Assembly: GCA_002071085.1 (NCBI GenBank)
Contig: MWEM01000013.1
Location: 1-60,505, forward strand
From: Thermotogota bacterium ADurb.Bin062
Lineage (GTDB): Bacteria > Thermotogota > Thermotogae > MWEM01
Reading direction: 5' to 3'
DNA length: 60,505 nucleotides
Part shown: positions 25,086 through 34,095 of the stretch, piece by piece
How the letters are laid out: every line of letters begins with the position of its first letter
Position numbering within the stretch: position 1 is the stretch's first letter
The notes under the pieces: generated by a model
The model's input: the letters and a program-made list of their open reading frames with translations, nothing else
Databases searched by the model: none
Told to the model about the DNA's origin: nothing
Translations under genes and position numbers: made by a program

Positions 25086-26909
25086 GTGCCGAGAAAACCG
25101 AAAGGGAACGAGGGAGAGCTTGCTCCTAAAGCTAACGAAGCGGCTCCGAATACGGAAGCTTCAGAGATGGAGTCTTCGAAACCGGAGAAACAAGCCCCGT
25201 CACCCAGAACGAGAAAAACCACCCGAAAAACCGCTAAAGACGAGAACAAGGTAGATACCGTCCAAGCGGAAGTACAAACGCCGGCTCCAGAAGATACGGG
25301 AAAACCCACAGACAAGAAACCAAAGGGTAGACCTAAAAAGAATGCTTCGCGGTCCTCCCTCTTTTCCTCGAAGGAATCGGCGCCAAAAAATGAAGAGGGG
25401 GTAAGCGCCGCGCCCGAAGAAGCTCACGTTCAAACGATTCAGGATACCATCGCCTTCGAACCGGAGGAGGAAACGGTGGCCGTGGAGCCCTTGGAGAGCG
25501 TGGCAACCGACGAGCAGTTGAGGACAACGATCCATGTGGAACCGGAAGAACCAGCAGTCTCTGTCCCGGAAAAACAGCGGGAAGAAGAGGTGGAAGCGGT
25601 TCCAAAAGGAGAACCGGATCGAAAAGACAATATCCGGGAAATGGAGGTCGATATCCGGAAGCTCAACAATATGAACATCAAAGACCTCTATACGCTCGCG
25701 AAAAAGTATAGTATCAACGGCTACACCGGAATGCGTAAGAATGATCTCGTCTTCTCCATTCTTCAAGCCCAGGCAAAGAGTTTTGGCTATTTTTTCAATG
25801 AAGGTGTGCTGGATATCATACCGGTGGAAGGGTACGGGTTTTTAAGAACCGGTAACCTACTTCCGGGCAACAACGAAGACATCTACGTCTCACAGTCTCA
25901 GATCCGCAAGTTCAACCTCAATGCGGGCGATATCGTATCCGGTCAGGTTCGGGCGCCTAAAGAGGGCGAAAAGTTCTTCGCTCTGTTGCGTATCGAGGCG
26001 ATCAACCATAACCCGCCCGATCGGATCTACGACCGGATCAACTTTGAGAACCTGACTGCGATCTATCCGGTGAACAAATTTAAGATAGAAAACGATCCCC
26101 AAAAGCTTTCGGCCAGGATCATCGACCTGTTCTGTCCGATCGGGAAAGGACAGAGGGGGCTGATCGTCTCTCCCCCGAAGGCAGGAAAGACGACTATCCT
26201 GAAGGATATCGCCAACGGCATCGCCAAGAACCATCCGGAGACGCTCCGTATCGTTTTACTCATCGACGAGCGTCCTGAAGAGGTGACGGATATCACCCGT
26301 TCGGTCGACGCGCAAGTTCTCGCGGCGCCCTTCGACATGCCCCCGGAAAAACAGATCAAGGTGGCGCAGTTAACCCTACAGATGGCCAAACGATTGGCCG
26401 AATACAAGTACGACGTCGTCATCTTGCTCGACAGCATCACCCGATTGGCGCGCGCATACAACAACTACATCCCGCCTAGCGGGAAACTCCTCTCGGGAGG
26501 CGTCGACCCGAAAGCGCTTTACGGCCCGAAGTACTTCTTCGGAGCCGCTCGTAACATAGAGGAAGGCGGCAGTTTGACGATTATCGCCACCGCTTTGGTC
26601 GATACCGGAAGCAAGATGGACGATGTCATCTTCGAAGAGTTTAAGGGCACCGGGAATATGGAGCTGATCCTCTCACGACAGTTAGCGGACCGCCGCATCT
26701 TTCCAGCCATCAACCTCCAGTTGTCCAGCACCCGAAGAGAAGAACTCCTCCTCTCCCCGGAAGAATTGCGCAAGGTATGGATATTGCGGAAAATGCTGTC
26801 CACCATGGGAGAAGAGGAAGGCCTGACCCTCATCTTGAAGAAGATGAAAGAGACCAGCACGAATGAGTTTTTCCTCACGCTCCTCGACAAAGAAAGGAGT
26901 CGTTATTAA
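25086..26909 (+). CDS. rho: Transcription termination factor Rho with long N-terminal extension
   Basis: The conserved part has the Rho_N helical domain (LNNMNIKDLYTLAKKYSINGY, from about residue 190), the cold-shock RNA-binding domain (GYFFNEGVLDII, then EDIYVSQSQIRKF), the P-loop PPKAGKTTIL (about 362-371), Walker B VVILLDSITRLARAYN and the Q/R-loop region. Rho is a hexameric helicase that ends transcription. Residues 1 to about 185 are a low-complexity, Lys/Glu/Pro-rich extension, making it 607 residues against about 420 in E. coli. GTG at 25086 follows GGAAGG. It is likely co-transcribed with the transaldolase gene. Confidence 0.95.
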   Translation: MPRKPKGNEGELAPKANEAAPNTEASEMESSKPEKQAPSPRTRKTTRKTAKDENKVDTVQAEVQTPAPEDTGKPTDKKPKGRPKKNASRSSLFSSKESAPKNEEGVSAAPEEAHVQTIQDTIAFEPEEETVAVEPLESVATDEQLRTTIHVEPEEPAVSVPEKQREEEVEAVPKGEPDRKDNIREMEVDIRKLNNMNIKDLYTLAKKYSINGYTGMRKNDLVFSILQAQAKSFGYFFNEGVLDIIPVEGYGFLRTGNLLPGNNEDIYVSQSQIRKFNLNAGDIVSGQVRAPKEGEKFFALLRIEAINHNPPDRIYDRINFENLTAIYPVNKFKIENDPQKLSARIIDLFCPIGKGQRGLIVSPPKAGKTTILKDIANGIAKNHPETLRIVLLIDERPEEVTDITRSVDAQVLAAPFDMPPEKQIKVAQLTLQMAKRLAEYKYDVVILLDSITRLARAYNNYIPPSGKLLSGGVDPKALYGPKYFFGAARNIEEGGSLTIIATALVDTGSKMDDVIFEEFKGTGNMELILSRQLADRRIFPAINLQLSSTRREELLLSPEELRKVWILRKMLSTMGEEEGLTLILKKMKETSTNEFFLTLLDKERSRY

Positions 26910-26912
26910 CAC

Positions 26913-26941
26913 TTGACAAAATCGGAAGGATCAGGTAGAAT
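26913..26941 (+). promoter_or_regulatory. Promoter of tRNA-Leu
   Basis: TTGACA at 26913-26918 and TAGAAT at 26936-26941, spacer 17 bases, 11 bases before the tRNA. Confidence 0.75.
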
Positions 26942-26952
26942 AACGACGCTCA

Positions 26953-27039
26953 GCCGAGATGGCGGAATTGGCAGACGCGTATGATTCAGGTTCATATGGG
27001 AGTATTCCTTTGCGGGTTCAAGTCCCGCTCTCGGCACCA
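26953..27039 (+). tRNA. tRNA-Leu, anticodon CAG
   Basis: Acceptor GCCGAGA pairs with TCTCGGC, the anticodon stem TATGA/TCATA encloses TTCAGGT with anticodon CAG, a long variable arm follows and CCA is encoded (27037-27039). Confidence 0.92.
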
Positions 27040-27096
27040 GATGTCCGGAAACGGACGAAGAGGATAACAATGTAATAGGATTGAGGAGGAAAAACT

Positions 27097-27393
27097 GTGC
27101 CCATCTACCGTTACAGATGCGATCAATGCGAAAAAGAAACCGAAGTCTTCCAAGGAATCAATGACGAGCCGCTTATGACTTGCGAAGACTGTGGCGGTAG
27201 GCTCCGAAAACTGATCGGCCGGGTCGGCATCAAGTTCAACGGATCCGGTTATTACGTCACCGACGCGAAGAAGTCCAACTTCTCCTCTTCGGTGGACACG
27301 AAGACCGAAACTAAAGAGACGAAAAAGACCGCCGAACCGAAACGCGCGCCCGAGGCGGCCAAAGCGGACCCGGTGAAGAAGGAAGCCGTTTAA
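27097..27393 (+). CDS. FmdB-type small zinc-ribbon protein
   Basis: The 98-residue protein begins MPIYRYRCDQCEKETEVFQ and has the two metal-binding pairs CDQC and CEDCGG (residues 8-11 and about 30-35), followed by FNGSGYYVTD and a Lys/Thr/Glu-rich tail. This is the FmdB/CxxC_CxxC regulatory zinc-ribbon family, of unclear molecular role. GTG at 27097 follows GAGGAAAAACT. It is followed by a strong terminator. Confidence 0.88.
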   Translation: MPIYRYRCDQCEKETEVFQGINDEPLMTCEDCGGRLRKLIGRVGIKFNGSGYYVTDAKKSNFSSSVDTKTETKETKKTAEPKRAPEAAKADPVKKEAV

Positions 27394-27457
27394 CCGAACG
27401 GCTGCCCGGTCTCTTTATTTCACCCGACTCTTTTTCATAGCACATCGCGACTCCTGG

Positions 27458-27488
27458 AAAAAGAAGCCTTCTGGCTTCTTTTTCGTTT
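27458..27488 (+). terminator. Rho-independent terminator downstream of the FmdB-type gene
   Basis: Perfect 11-bp stem AAAAAGAAGCC (27458-27468) with GGCTTCTTTTT (27473-27483), loop TTCT, followed by CGTTTTT. Confidence 0.85.
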
Positions 27489-27572
27489 TTCATAGCGTGC
27501 TTTGGAAGAGAAGTCGGGGCACGATCGAGACACCCGAAAACGTATCGTAAGAAGCCGAGAGAGTCAGGTAGA

Positions 27573-27616
27573 AAAAAAGCTTCCGGGCCTAAAGAACCGA
27601 AGGCCCGGAAGCTTTT
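27573..27616 (-). terminator. Terminator for the minus-strand tRNA-Gly
   Basis: The 16-base stem AAAAGCTTCCGGGCCT (27575-27590) and AGGCCCGGAAGCTTTT (27601-27616) flank a 10-base loop. On the minus strand the stem is followed by a run of seven T, so it serves the tRNA at 27687-27761. Confidence 0.8.
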
Positions 27617-27686
27617 CACAACACCGTCTGTTATGAACCCCACCCTACAGAGATCGGGGCATCCTAATGGATGGCTGTTCGTTTTT

Positions 27687-27761
27687 TGGAGCGGTCGACG
27701 GGACTCGAACCCGCAACACCCAGCTTGGGAAGCTGGTGCTCTACCATTGAACTACGACCGC
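27687..27761 (-). tRNA. tRNA-Gly, anticodon CCC
   Basis: On the minus strand acceptor GCGGTCG pairs with CGACCGC, the anticodon stem CCAGC/GCTGG encloses TTCCCAA with CCC, and TCCA ends the gene. Confidence 0.92.
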
Positions 27762-27774
27762 GAACGCTCCCCCT

Positions 27775-27803
27775 ATTCTATACCAATCGCTTTTTTTTGT
27801 CAA
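27775..27803 (-). promoter_or_regulatory. Promoter of tRNA-Gly
   Basis: On the minus strand TTGACA (27803-27798) and TAGAAT (27780-27775) are 17 bases apart, 14 bases before the tRNA. Confidence 0.75.
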
Positions 27804-27842
27804 GCGGAGAAGGGCCATCGAGGGCTCTGGCATTTCGGTCGA

Positions 27843-28775
27843 TCATATGACGACGGTTTTCGACAGGTTTTTCGGCTGATCGGGGTTCAACCCCTTCGAA
27901 ATCGCTTTCTGGTAGCCCAGCCAGAGAACGGGAAGAACCCGTAAGGGGAGTTCGTCGGACTCGGACGACCCGACGATGATGTCCCCCGTCTTTCCCACCA
28001 CGAGCACTTGCGCGCCGTATCTTTTCAACTCTGCGATGAGATCCTTCTCATAAGTGGTGTCGTGAGATTGCAACACCACCAGGCTGGAAGCGGTGAGCGT
28101 CGATTTGGGTCCGTGCCGGTACTCCAGCGGTTCGCTGTAGTCGACCGATTCCAACGCCATCTCTTGCAGCTTCAGCGCCCCTTCTTTGGAGAGCCCGAGC
28201 AGCTCGTTGAAACCCAAGAACACGAAATGGTTCAGATGCGTCAAATCCAGCCGCGCGATCGCGCGTTTCGAATCCTCCAAGACAACCGTCGCCCGTTCGG
28301 ATAGGTTGGTGGGTTGAAATGGCCCTAAAAGCGCGTCCAAAATCGCGACGAACGACCCCGTCATCACGACGCTTTCTTCGTAAGCGAAGTCGAACAAGTA
28401 CGCCCGCTCGCTTTTTTTCACGATAGAACTGTCCCTTTGACAGGTGACGCCGATCGTGGACAGCCCGATTTTTCGCAGGTGCTCCAGCGCTAAGACCGTT
28501 TCTGTCGATTCGCCCGTTCGGGATATCAGTACGGCGATATCGGTTTCGGGATTCAGGTCCGGCAGGTTGTGCACGGCCAAGACGCTGCCGGCCGATCGAA
28601 CGAAGCTCGGGATGCCGTTTCGATTGAGAACCGACGATAGGGTGTACCCCAGGTTGTAAGAAGACCCGCACCCGACGAACAGATACCGTCTCCCCTTGTC
28701 GTAAGACGCCTTCATCCGGGGCGTTTGATTGAGTAAAGCCGGCGCTCGGTTGATCTCTCTCTCTGTTGCGCTCAC
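27843..28775 (-). CDS. SIS-domain sugar isomerase/deglycase-like protein
   Basis: The 310-residue protein holds two SIS domains without the glutaminase domain of GlmS. Visible motifs are GCGSSYNLGYTLSSV (about residues 35-49), SRTGESTETV (phosphosugar loop), the segment EYRHGPKS, and a C-terminal segment ending NLSKTVVI that resembles the GlmS tail NLAKSVTVE. Such proteins act as aminosugar-phosphate isomerases or deaminases (AgaS- or FrlB-like). GTG at 28775 follows GGAGGGG. The exact substrate is unknown; with no linked transporter, context does not help. Confidence 0.85.
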   Translation of the reverse strand: MSATEREINRAPALLNQTPRMKASYDKGRRYLFVGCGSSYNLGYTLSSVLNRNGIPSFVRSAGSVLAVHNLPDLNPETDIAVLISRTGESTETVLALEHLRKIGLSTIGVTCQRDSSIVKKSERAYLFDFAYEESVVMTGSFVAILDALLGPFQPTNLSERATVVLEDSKRAIARLDLTHLNHFVFLGFNELLGLSKEGALKLQEMALESVDYSEPLEYRHGPKSTLTASSLVVLQSHDTTYEKDLIAELKRYGAQVLVVGKTGDIIVGSSESDELPLRVLPVLWLGYQKAISKGLNPDQPKNLSKTVVI

Positions 28776-28856
28776 TTGACCCCTCCATTCTCTTCGAGAA
28801 GTCGGCGCCTGTTAGACCTTGTGGAAAGCATTTCCGCCTTGGCGCCGTTCGACGCA

Positions 28857-28886
28857 ATCATAACATCTTTTATCGATTGTTGTCAA
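28857..28886 (-). promoter_or_regulatory. Promoter of the SIS-domain gene
   Basis: On the minus strand TTGACA (28886-28881) and TATGAT (28862-28857) are separated by 18 bases, about 80 bases before the GTG start. Confidence 0.65.
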
Positions 28887-28898
28887 CGAATCGTGCCG

Positions 28899-29498
28899 TT
28901 ACACCCGTGTTCTTATAGGTGTGGGTCAAGTTTTGAGGTGTAATCAAGAAACTTGGCCAGAATCAATCGCGCAATTTTTTAGCCTAGGTAGTCATCGCTG
29001 CGTAAGTGCCCCTTCTCTCCGTAGGGCCGACTTCCAGTCGGCCTTTCTCAGGGAACGTCTGGGAACGCCGAACTTCAGTTCGGCGGAATTTCTGGGAACG
29101 CCAACTTTAAAGTTGGCATATCTTAAAAACAGGATTCGCACGGAGGGCGCATAAAACACAGTGAAAAGATACTTGTGAACGCCCTGGGAACGCCAAACTT
29201 TAGTTTGGCAGGTCTACTGGGAGCGCCAACTTTCAAGTTGGCATGTCTTGGAAAAAAACTCACACAGAGACCACGGAGGTCACAAAGAAGAGATGTGTTA
29301 TCGAGAGTCAGCACCATGCTGAAGTTTTCTCTGTGTTCTCCGCGTGCTCTGTGCGAAACCATTTTTTATTTTTCTGAACAAACCGAACAAAAGTTCGCAG
29401 TGCCCGGGCGCTGCATCGCGGCGTAAAAAGGACAAAAGGCGGATCTCCTCCTCTTTCTTTTATTTGTTGCGTCTCGACATTACACCCGCGCTCTTATA
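28899..29498. repeat. Repeat island bracketed by 20-base direct repeats, with five covarying hairpins
   Basis: The island contains five short palindromes after GGGAACG- or GGAGCG-like leads: 29026-29042, 29067-29084, 29100-29117, 29192-29209 and 29225-29242. Their arms differ (GCCGACT, GCCGAACT, GCCAACTTT, GCCAAACT, GCCAACTT) yet each stays self-complementary. A pyrimidine repeat with CTCTGTGCGAAACC lies near 29328-29362 and its complement near 29262-29285. The block is bracketed by related 20-mers TTACACCCGYGYTCTTATAG at 28899-28918 and 29479-29498 in the same orientation. No gene is seen in the stretch 28900-29553. Confidence 0.8.
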
Positions 29499-29553
29499 GC
29501 GCAAAAACTTGAAAAGCGGTATAATCGGCCATCAAAGGTTGGAGGAGAAACGT

Positions 29554-31065
29554 ATGCGAGCGCAGAACACACGAGACGCGTCACAGTCCATCCCGCTCGT
29601 CGAAGCGTTGTTTTCGGGGACCGCTTCGAACGGAGGGCTGTGGGTTCCGGAGACATTCCCGCACTTCTCCCTTCTACGAGCAAAGGGAGATCGGCCGCGG
29701 TTTTTGGATATCGGCCCTGACATACTACGGACGTTTTTACCGGAAGCGCCGATGGAATGGCTTTCGGAACTCTTCGAGGGGCTATACCCCACACGGTTCG
29801 ACCACCCGGAGATCACTCCGCTATTAGAGTGCGGCGGCTCGGCGGGACTTGCCCGCACCTATTTCTTGGAACTCTTTCACGGTCCGACGTTGGCCTTCAA
29901 AGACTTGGCCTTAACACTCCTGCCCCACTTCATGAGGTACGCCTTGCGCGTGTCCGGAAAGACCGGCCGATTACTTGTGCTGACGGCTACGTCAGGCGAT
30001 ACGGGAAAAGCCGCGTTATCGGCCTTCCAGTCTATCCCCGATATCCAAATCTTCGTTCTGTATCCGGAGGGCGGCATCTCGTCCATCCAGCGAGCCATGA
30101 TGCTAGAAGAGCAGGCGACGAACACGCGCGTCTTCGCGTTGAAAGGGGATTTCGACGACGCGCAGCGATTGGTCAAGTCGCTGATGAACGATCTCGAGTG
30201 GAGAGAAGAGCTAAACCGACGGGGAATAGTCTTATCCACCGCGAATTCGATCAACTTGGGGAGAATCTTGGTCCAGGTGATCTATTACTTCTCTTCCTAC
30301 CAGGATATCGTTGATCGAGGGACTATCAAACTCGGCGACCGCGTGAACTACTGCGTCCCCACCGGGAACTTCGGCAATATCCTGGCCGGCTACTACGCCT
30401 ATCGTATGGGGTTGCCGATCGGTCGCTTGGTCTGCGCGTCGAACCGGAACCGAATCCTAAACGATTTTTTCCGTACCGGCGTTTACGATCTCACAGCGCA
30501 CTCACCGCTCGTGAAAACCCTCTCGCCCTCGATGGACATTTTGGTCTCATCCAATTTGGAACGTTGGATTTTCGAGGTCCTCGACAGAGAAGGCGAAAAA
30601 ACCGCGGAATTGATGACGTCCTTAACGAGGTGCGGCCGCTTTTCGATAGATGTGTCCGCGAAGAAAGACGGAGACCTTTTCTTTTCGGCCACTTGCAACG
30701 ACCTGGAGAGCTTGGAAACCATTCGGGAAACCTTCCGCGATGGCGCCCTGCTCATCGATCCGCATACGGCCGTCGCGGTCTATGCGCTTGGCCAATACCG
30801 GAAAGCGACCGGAGACGATACCCCTTGCGTCGTCCATTCCACGGCCAGTCCCTTCAAGTTCCCAGAGGCGATGCTCCGGGCTTTACAACGGGATACGGGA
30901 TCGATCGACGATCACACTCGGCTGGACTTCTTGAGCGAAATCTCCGGCCGGCCCCTTCCGGAGGCCGTCCGACGGTTACGATTGGTGAGGGGCAGAGAAC
31001 CTGAATCCGGGAATCCTGAAGAGATCCGGCAGCGACTTCGCCAATACGCCTTCGAAGGGTGGTGA
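29554..31065 (+). CDS. thrC: Threonine synthase
   Basis: ThrC converts O-phosphohomoserine to threonine with PLP. The 503-residue protein has FHGPTLAFKDLALTLLP with the PLP lysine (about residue 115), TATSGDTGKAALSAF, NSINLGRILVQVIYYF and VPTGNFGNILAGYYA, the standard blocks of the long bacterial form. ATG at 29554 is chosen because GGAGGAG precedes it at the right distance. It overlaps the start of thrB. Confidence 0.95.
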   Translation: MRAQNTRDASQSIPLVEALFSGTASNGGLWVPETFPHFSLLRAKGDRPRFLDIGPDILRTFLPEAPMEWLSELFEGLYPTRFDHPEITPLLECGGSAGLARTYFLELFHGPTLAFKDLALTLLPHFMRYALRVSGKTGRLLVLTATSGDTGKAALSAFQSIPDIQIFVLYPEGGISSIQRAMMLEEQATNTRVFALKGDFDDAQRLVKSLMNDLEWREELNRRGIVLSTANSINLGRILVQVIYYFSSYQDIVDRGTIKLGDRVNYCVPTGNFGNILAGYYAYRMGLPIGRLVCASNRNRILNDFFRTGVYDLTAHSPLVKTLSPSMDILVSSNLERWIFEVLDREGEKTAELMTSLTRCGRFSIDVSAKKDGDLFFSATCNDLESLETIRETFRDGALLIDPHTAVAVYALGQYRKATGDDTPCVVHSTASPFKFPEAMLRALQRDTGSIDDHTRLDFLSEISGRPLPEAVRRLRLVRGREPESGNPEEIRQRLRQYAFEGW

Positions 31066-31979
31066 TCGGTATCTCTCAACGTGTCGAAGTGGTGGTTCCC
31101 GCGACGAGCGCCAATTTGGGCCCGGGGTTCGATTGCCTCGGAATCGCCTTAACCATCGTAAACCGGTACACCTTTCTCTTGCGCGATGAGGGGATAGAGA
31201 TTTCCGGTTGCCCGGAAGAGTTCTGTAACGCGGACCATATGACGGTCCGTGCCTTTCATTCACTCTATAAAGAAGTGGGGCAGACGCCGCCTGGCCTTCG
31301 CTTGCATCTGGAAGGGCGGATCCCGATCGCGCGCGGTCTCGGTAGCAGCGCCGCCTGTATCTTGGCGGGGCTGGCCGCGGCGAATCGCTTTTTGGGGGAT
31401 CGCTTTTCCGAAGAGGAGTTGTTCGAACGCGCCTGCCGACTGGAAGGGCATCCGGACAATATTGCGCCGGCGCTGTTCGGAGGGTTTTGCGCCGCGCTGC
31501 GCGATGATCGCACGGATCGTTTCTCGTACAGGAAGTTCACGGTCCATCAATTCCCACGCCTGTATGCGCTCGTTCCCGATTTCTGCCTGTCGACCGCGCA
31601 AGCCCGATCCGTTCTGCCCGGCCTTTACACGAAAGAGGATGTGGTAGCGACAATCCAACGCCTGGCCTGGCTTTTGGGGAATCTGACCCAACACGATCTC
31701 AAAAGCTTCGCGATCGGCTTCGAAGACCGCGTTCACCATCCTTATCGCGGCCCTTTGATTCCCGATTGGGAGCCGATCACGCGACATTTATCCCAAAAAA
31801 TCGACGGTGGCGTCACCATCAGCGGGTCGGGGCCGACCCTTCTGGTATGGGTTCACGGTTCAGCTCAGCCCATCGCCACTTACATCCGGGAACTCGCTCC
31901 CCTCTTGCAGGCGAGGTGGGAGGTCCTCCCCTGCGCTCTGAACTCCGAAGGGCTTCGGGTTGTTTCTAGTGTAGAATAG
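31059..31979 (+). CDS. thrB: Homoserine kinase
   Basis: A GHMP-family kinase of 306 residues that makes O-phosphohomoserine, the ThrC substrate. Motifs: VVVPATSANLGPGFDCLGIAL (residues 9-29), the ATP loop PIARGLGSSAACILAGLAAAN (about 88-108), LEGHPDNIAPALFGGF and ISGSGPTLLVWV. The GTG start overlaps the end of thrC, so the two are coupled. Homoserine dehydrogenase is not in the window. Confidence 0.95.
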   Translation: MVIGISQRVEVVVPATSANLGPGFDCLGIALTIVNRYTFLLRDEGIEISGCPEEFCNADHMTVRAFHSLYKEVGQTPPGLRLHLEGRIPIARGLGSSAACILAGLAAANRFLGDRFSEEELFERACRLEGHPDNIAPALFGGFCAALRDDRTDRFSYRKFTVHQFPRLYALVPDFCLSTAQARSVLPGLYTKEDVVATIQRLAWLLGNLTQHDLKSFAIGFEDRVHHPYRGPLIPDWEPITRHLSQKIDGGVTISGSGPTLLVWVHGSAQPIATYIRELAPLLQARWEVLPCALNSEGLRVVSSVE

Positions 31980-32017
31980 ATTTCGTTATGGGCTTCCCCC
32001 ACTTGGACGGACAAGGG

Positions 32018-32905
32018 TTAGAAGTCCTGACACCAACCGTTTTCGAAGCCGAATTCTTCGAGAAAGCCGCGCGCCTCTTCATACTCCCGAGCGGTGATCC
32101 TTCGGTTCAAGGGAGGCATTTTGAGCGCTTTGTACACGGGGAAGTACTGGGACATCAGCGATATATACACCTTTGTAGATAGTTCTTCGGAAACGAAGCG
32201 CAGCGCTTCCCTGGTCCCATTGATCCCATCGGGGAGAACGAGCAGCCGGATGATCATACCTTTCGAGCCCACTTGGCGAAACATCTCCCGCAACGCTTTT
32301 TGAGTGACGGACCAATAATCCTTGACCCCGGAATACTTCAAGCCGTATTCCTCGGACGTGTAGCGTATGTCGGCAAGGAAAAGGTCCACGATCCCGTCCA
32401 TCCAGCGGAGCGTTTCGACGTTGTCGTAGCTTGAAGTGTTGTAGACGACAGGCAGGGAAAGACCCCGACGCGCGCCGATGTCCAAGGCGCTGACGATCGC
32501 TCTCAAGTGGGGGGTGGGTGAGACGAGGTTTAGATTGGAGACCCCAGCCCTTTGAAGGGACAGAAAGATCTCCGCCAAGGCTTCATCGGTGTAATCGAAT
32601 CCCCGATTCTGCTGGCTGATTCCGAAGTTTTGGCAGTAGACACAGCCCAATGTGCAGCCAGAAAAGAAGACGGCTCCGGAGCCGGCGCCAACGATGAGCG
32701 GGGGCTCTTCACCCGTATGGACGACCGCGTTGGTCAATCTCACCGCCGCGCTTTGCCTGCAATAACCGATGTGGCGCGTGCGATCAACCCGACAACGGCG
32801 CGGGCACAATTCGCAATGGGTGAGAACCTGCGACAGGCGTTCCGCAAGACCGCGTAGCTCTCCCGAAGCCGCCCTTTCCAAGAAAATACCGCGTTCCGTC
32901 AGCAT
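32018..32905 (-). CDS. Radical SAM protein, pyruvate-formate-lyase-activating-enzyme-like
   Basis: The 295-residue protein has an N-terminal cysteine cluster (CELCPRRC, then GYC) and the radical SAM motif GCTLGCVYCQN, whose three cysteines bind the [4Fe-4S] cluster that cleaves S-adenosylmethionine. The layout fits the family often annotated as PflA-like, found without a glycyl radical enzyme; none is nearby. ATG at 32905 is chosen because AGGAGGGG precedes it. It follows the phospholipase-D-fold gene by eight bases. The target is unknown. Confidence 0.85.
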   Translation of the reverse strand: MLTERGIFLERAASGELRGLAERLSQVLTHCELCPRRCRVDRTRHIGYCRQSAAVRLTNAVVHTGEEPPLIVGAGSGAVFFSGCTLGCVYCQNFGISQQNRGFDYTDEALAEIFLSLQRAGVSNLNLVSPTPHLRAIVSALDIGARRGLSLPVVYNTSSYDNVETLRWMDGIVDLFLADIRYTSEEYGLKYSGVKDYWSVTQKALREMFRQVGSKGMIIRLLVLPDGINGTREALRFVSEELSTKVYISLMSQYFPVYKALKMPPLNRRITAREYEEARGFLEEFGFENGWCQDF

Positions 32906-32913
32906 AGCCCCTC

Positions 32914-33861
32914 CTATTCGGAAGCTTTCCAAAGTTCGAAGAACCGTTGCCGAAAACGCTCGACAACGGAGGCTTCTCGTGAAAGGATCAGGTATTCGTC
33001 GTTCTTCGTCTCCGCGGAGGCAGTGAAGTTATAGGTGCCGAACAATACGGCGGATCGGTCCACGACGATGAACTTTTGATGCATCAGTCCCGTTTCCAAG
33101 AGATCATATCTCAAAAGAGTGTACTGATCGACCTCGACGCTTTGACTGTAAGGGCTTCCCTGATTCCATCCACGATCGGCAAAAACGTAAATCTCCACGC
33201 CGTGCGCCGACAGGACCTTGAGAAAATGGGCTATACGGTAGTCGCTAAACGCATAGATCCCGATCAACACCTCTTCTTTCGCGCTCGACAACAGGTTCAT
33301 CAAAGCATTAAAGGGAAGGTCCTCAGGGGAGAAGTAGACGGGTCCCTTTTCTTTCGCAGACGGGCGGTCGCTTTTGAACAGACCGTTCATACAGTGTTCG
33401 AAATGGTCCTGAAATCGCCGGACGATGAAGGGGTCGGACGCGATGAAGATGTCGTTGTAGTGGTTGTCTAAACTGGTCTTCGTCAGGTTGGTGGATCCTC
33501 CCCACACCTGTTTTCCATCTGCGATCATATATTTACAGTGCATCAAGCCGCGGTCATCGTCGACTACGACCTCTAACTCCCGAGTAAGCAGCCCTAACTC
33601 CGCGAGGTTGTCCGCTTCCGTGACGACCCGCACCGCGACTCCCTGCGCCGCCTTTCCCGCCAAGGCGCGCAAGACCTCCGGATCGCTGATATCGTACACG
33701 CATAAATCCAAAGAAACCGTCGCTCCCTCGATGAAACCGAGGGTGCGTTCCCTGATGCTCGCGTTTAGAAAGTAAAGGTCGAAGCGTACGGTGTCCGTCG
33801 TTGTGCACGAAGGGCAAACGAAGAGGACGGCGCAAAGGAATAAAAAAATAGAGAGCCTCAT
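32914..33861 (-). CDS. Phospholipase-D-fold protein, probably exported
   Basis: The protein of about 315 residues carries two HKD motifs: HCKYMIADGKQVWGGSTN (about residue 107) and HQKFIVVDRSAVLFGTYN (about 270). Two copies form one active site that hydrolyses phosphodiesters (lipid or DNA). The N-terminus MRLSIFLFLCAVLFVCPSC is a signal peptide, possibly of lipoprotein type with Cys19, although the lipobox is poor. ATG at 33861 is preferred over upstream in-frame starts, which run through the tRNA region. It may be an exported phospholipase or nuclease. Confidence 0.82.
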   Translation of the reverse strand: MRLSIFLFLCAVLFVCPSCTTTDTVRFDLYFLNASIRERTLGFIEGATVSLDLCVYDISDPEVLRALAGKAAQGVAVRVVTEADNLAELGLLTRELEVVVDDDRGLMHCKYMIADGKQVWGGSTNLTKTSLDNHYNDIFIASDPFIVRRFQDHFEHCMNGLFKSDRPSAKEKGPVYFSPEDLPFNALMNLLSSAKEEVLIGIYAFSDYRIAHFLKVLSAHGVEIYVFADRGWNQGSPYSQSVEVDQYTLLRYDLLETGLMHQKFIVVDRSAVLFGTYNFTASAETKNDEYLILSREASVVERFRQRFFELWKASE

Positions 33862-33911
33862 ACGCCCTCTTCTTTCGATCGTTTCATTTCTATCCCACTC
33901 CCTGATAGAAT

Positions 33912-33988
33912 TGGTGCGCTCGGGGAGATTCGAACTCCCAACCTCCACATCCGCAGTGTGACACTCTTTCCAATTGAGCTACGAGCGC
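33912..33988 (-). tRNA. tRNA-Arg, anticodon GCG
   Basis: On the minus strand: acceptor GCGCTCG with CGAGCGC, D arm GCTC/GAGT, anticodon stem TCACA/TGTGG with loop CTGCGGA, T arm GGGAG/CTCCC, discriminator A and CCA. The anticodon is GCG (codon CGC). Most bacteria use ACG here with A34 deaminated to inosine. Confidence 0.88.
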
Positions 33989-33991
33989 GAC

Positions 33992-34082
<91 letters not shown>

Positions 34083-34095
34083 AAAATTGCTCGAT

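Noticed and set aside
29509..29553. Upstream ATG for threonine synthase
   Set aside because: It has no ribosome-binding site and overlaps the promoter-like TATAAT near 29514, while ATG 29554 has GGAGGAG.
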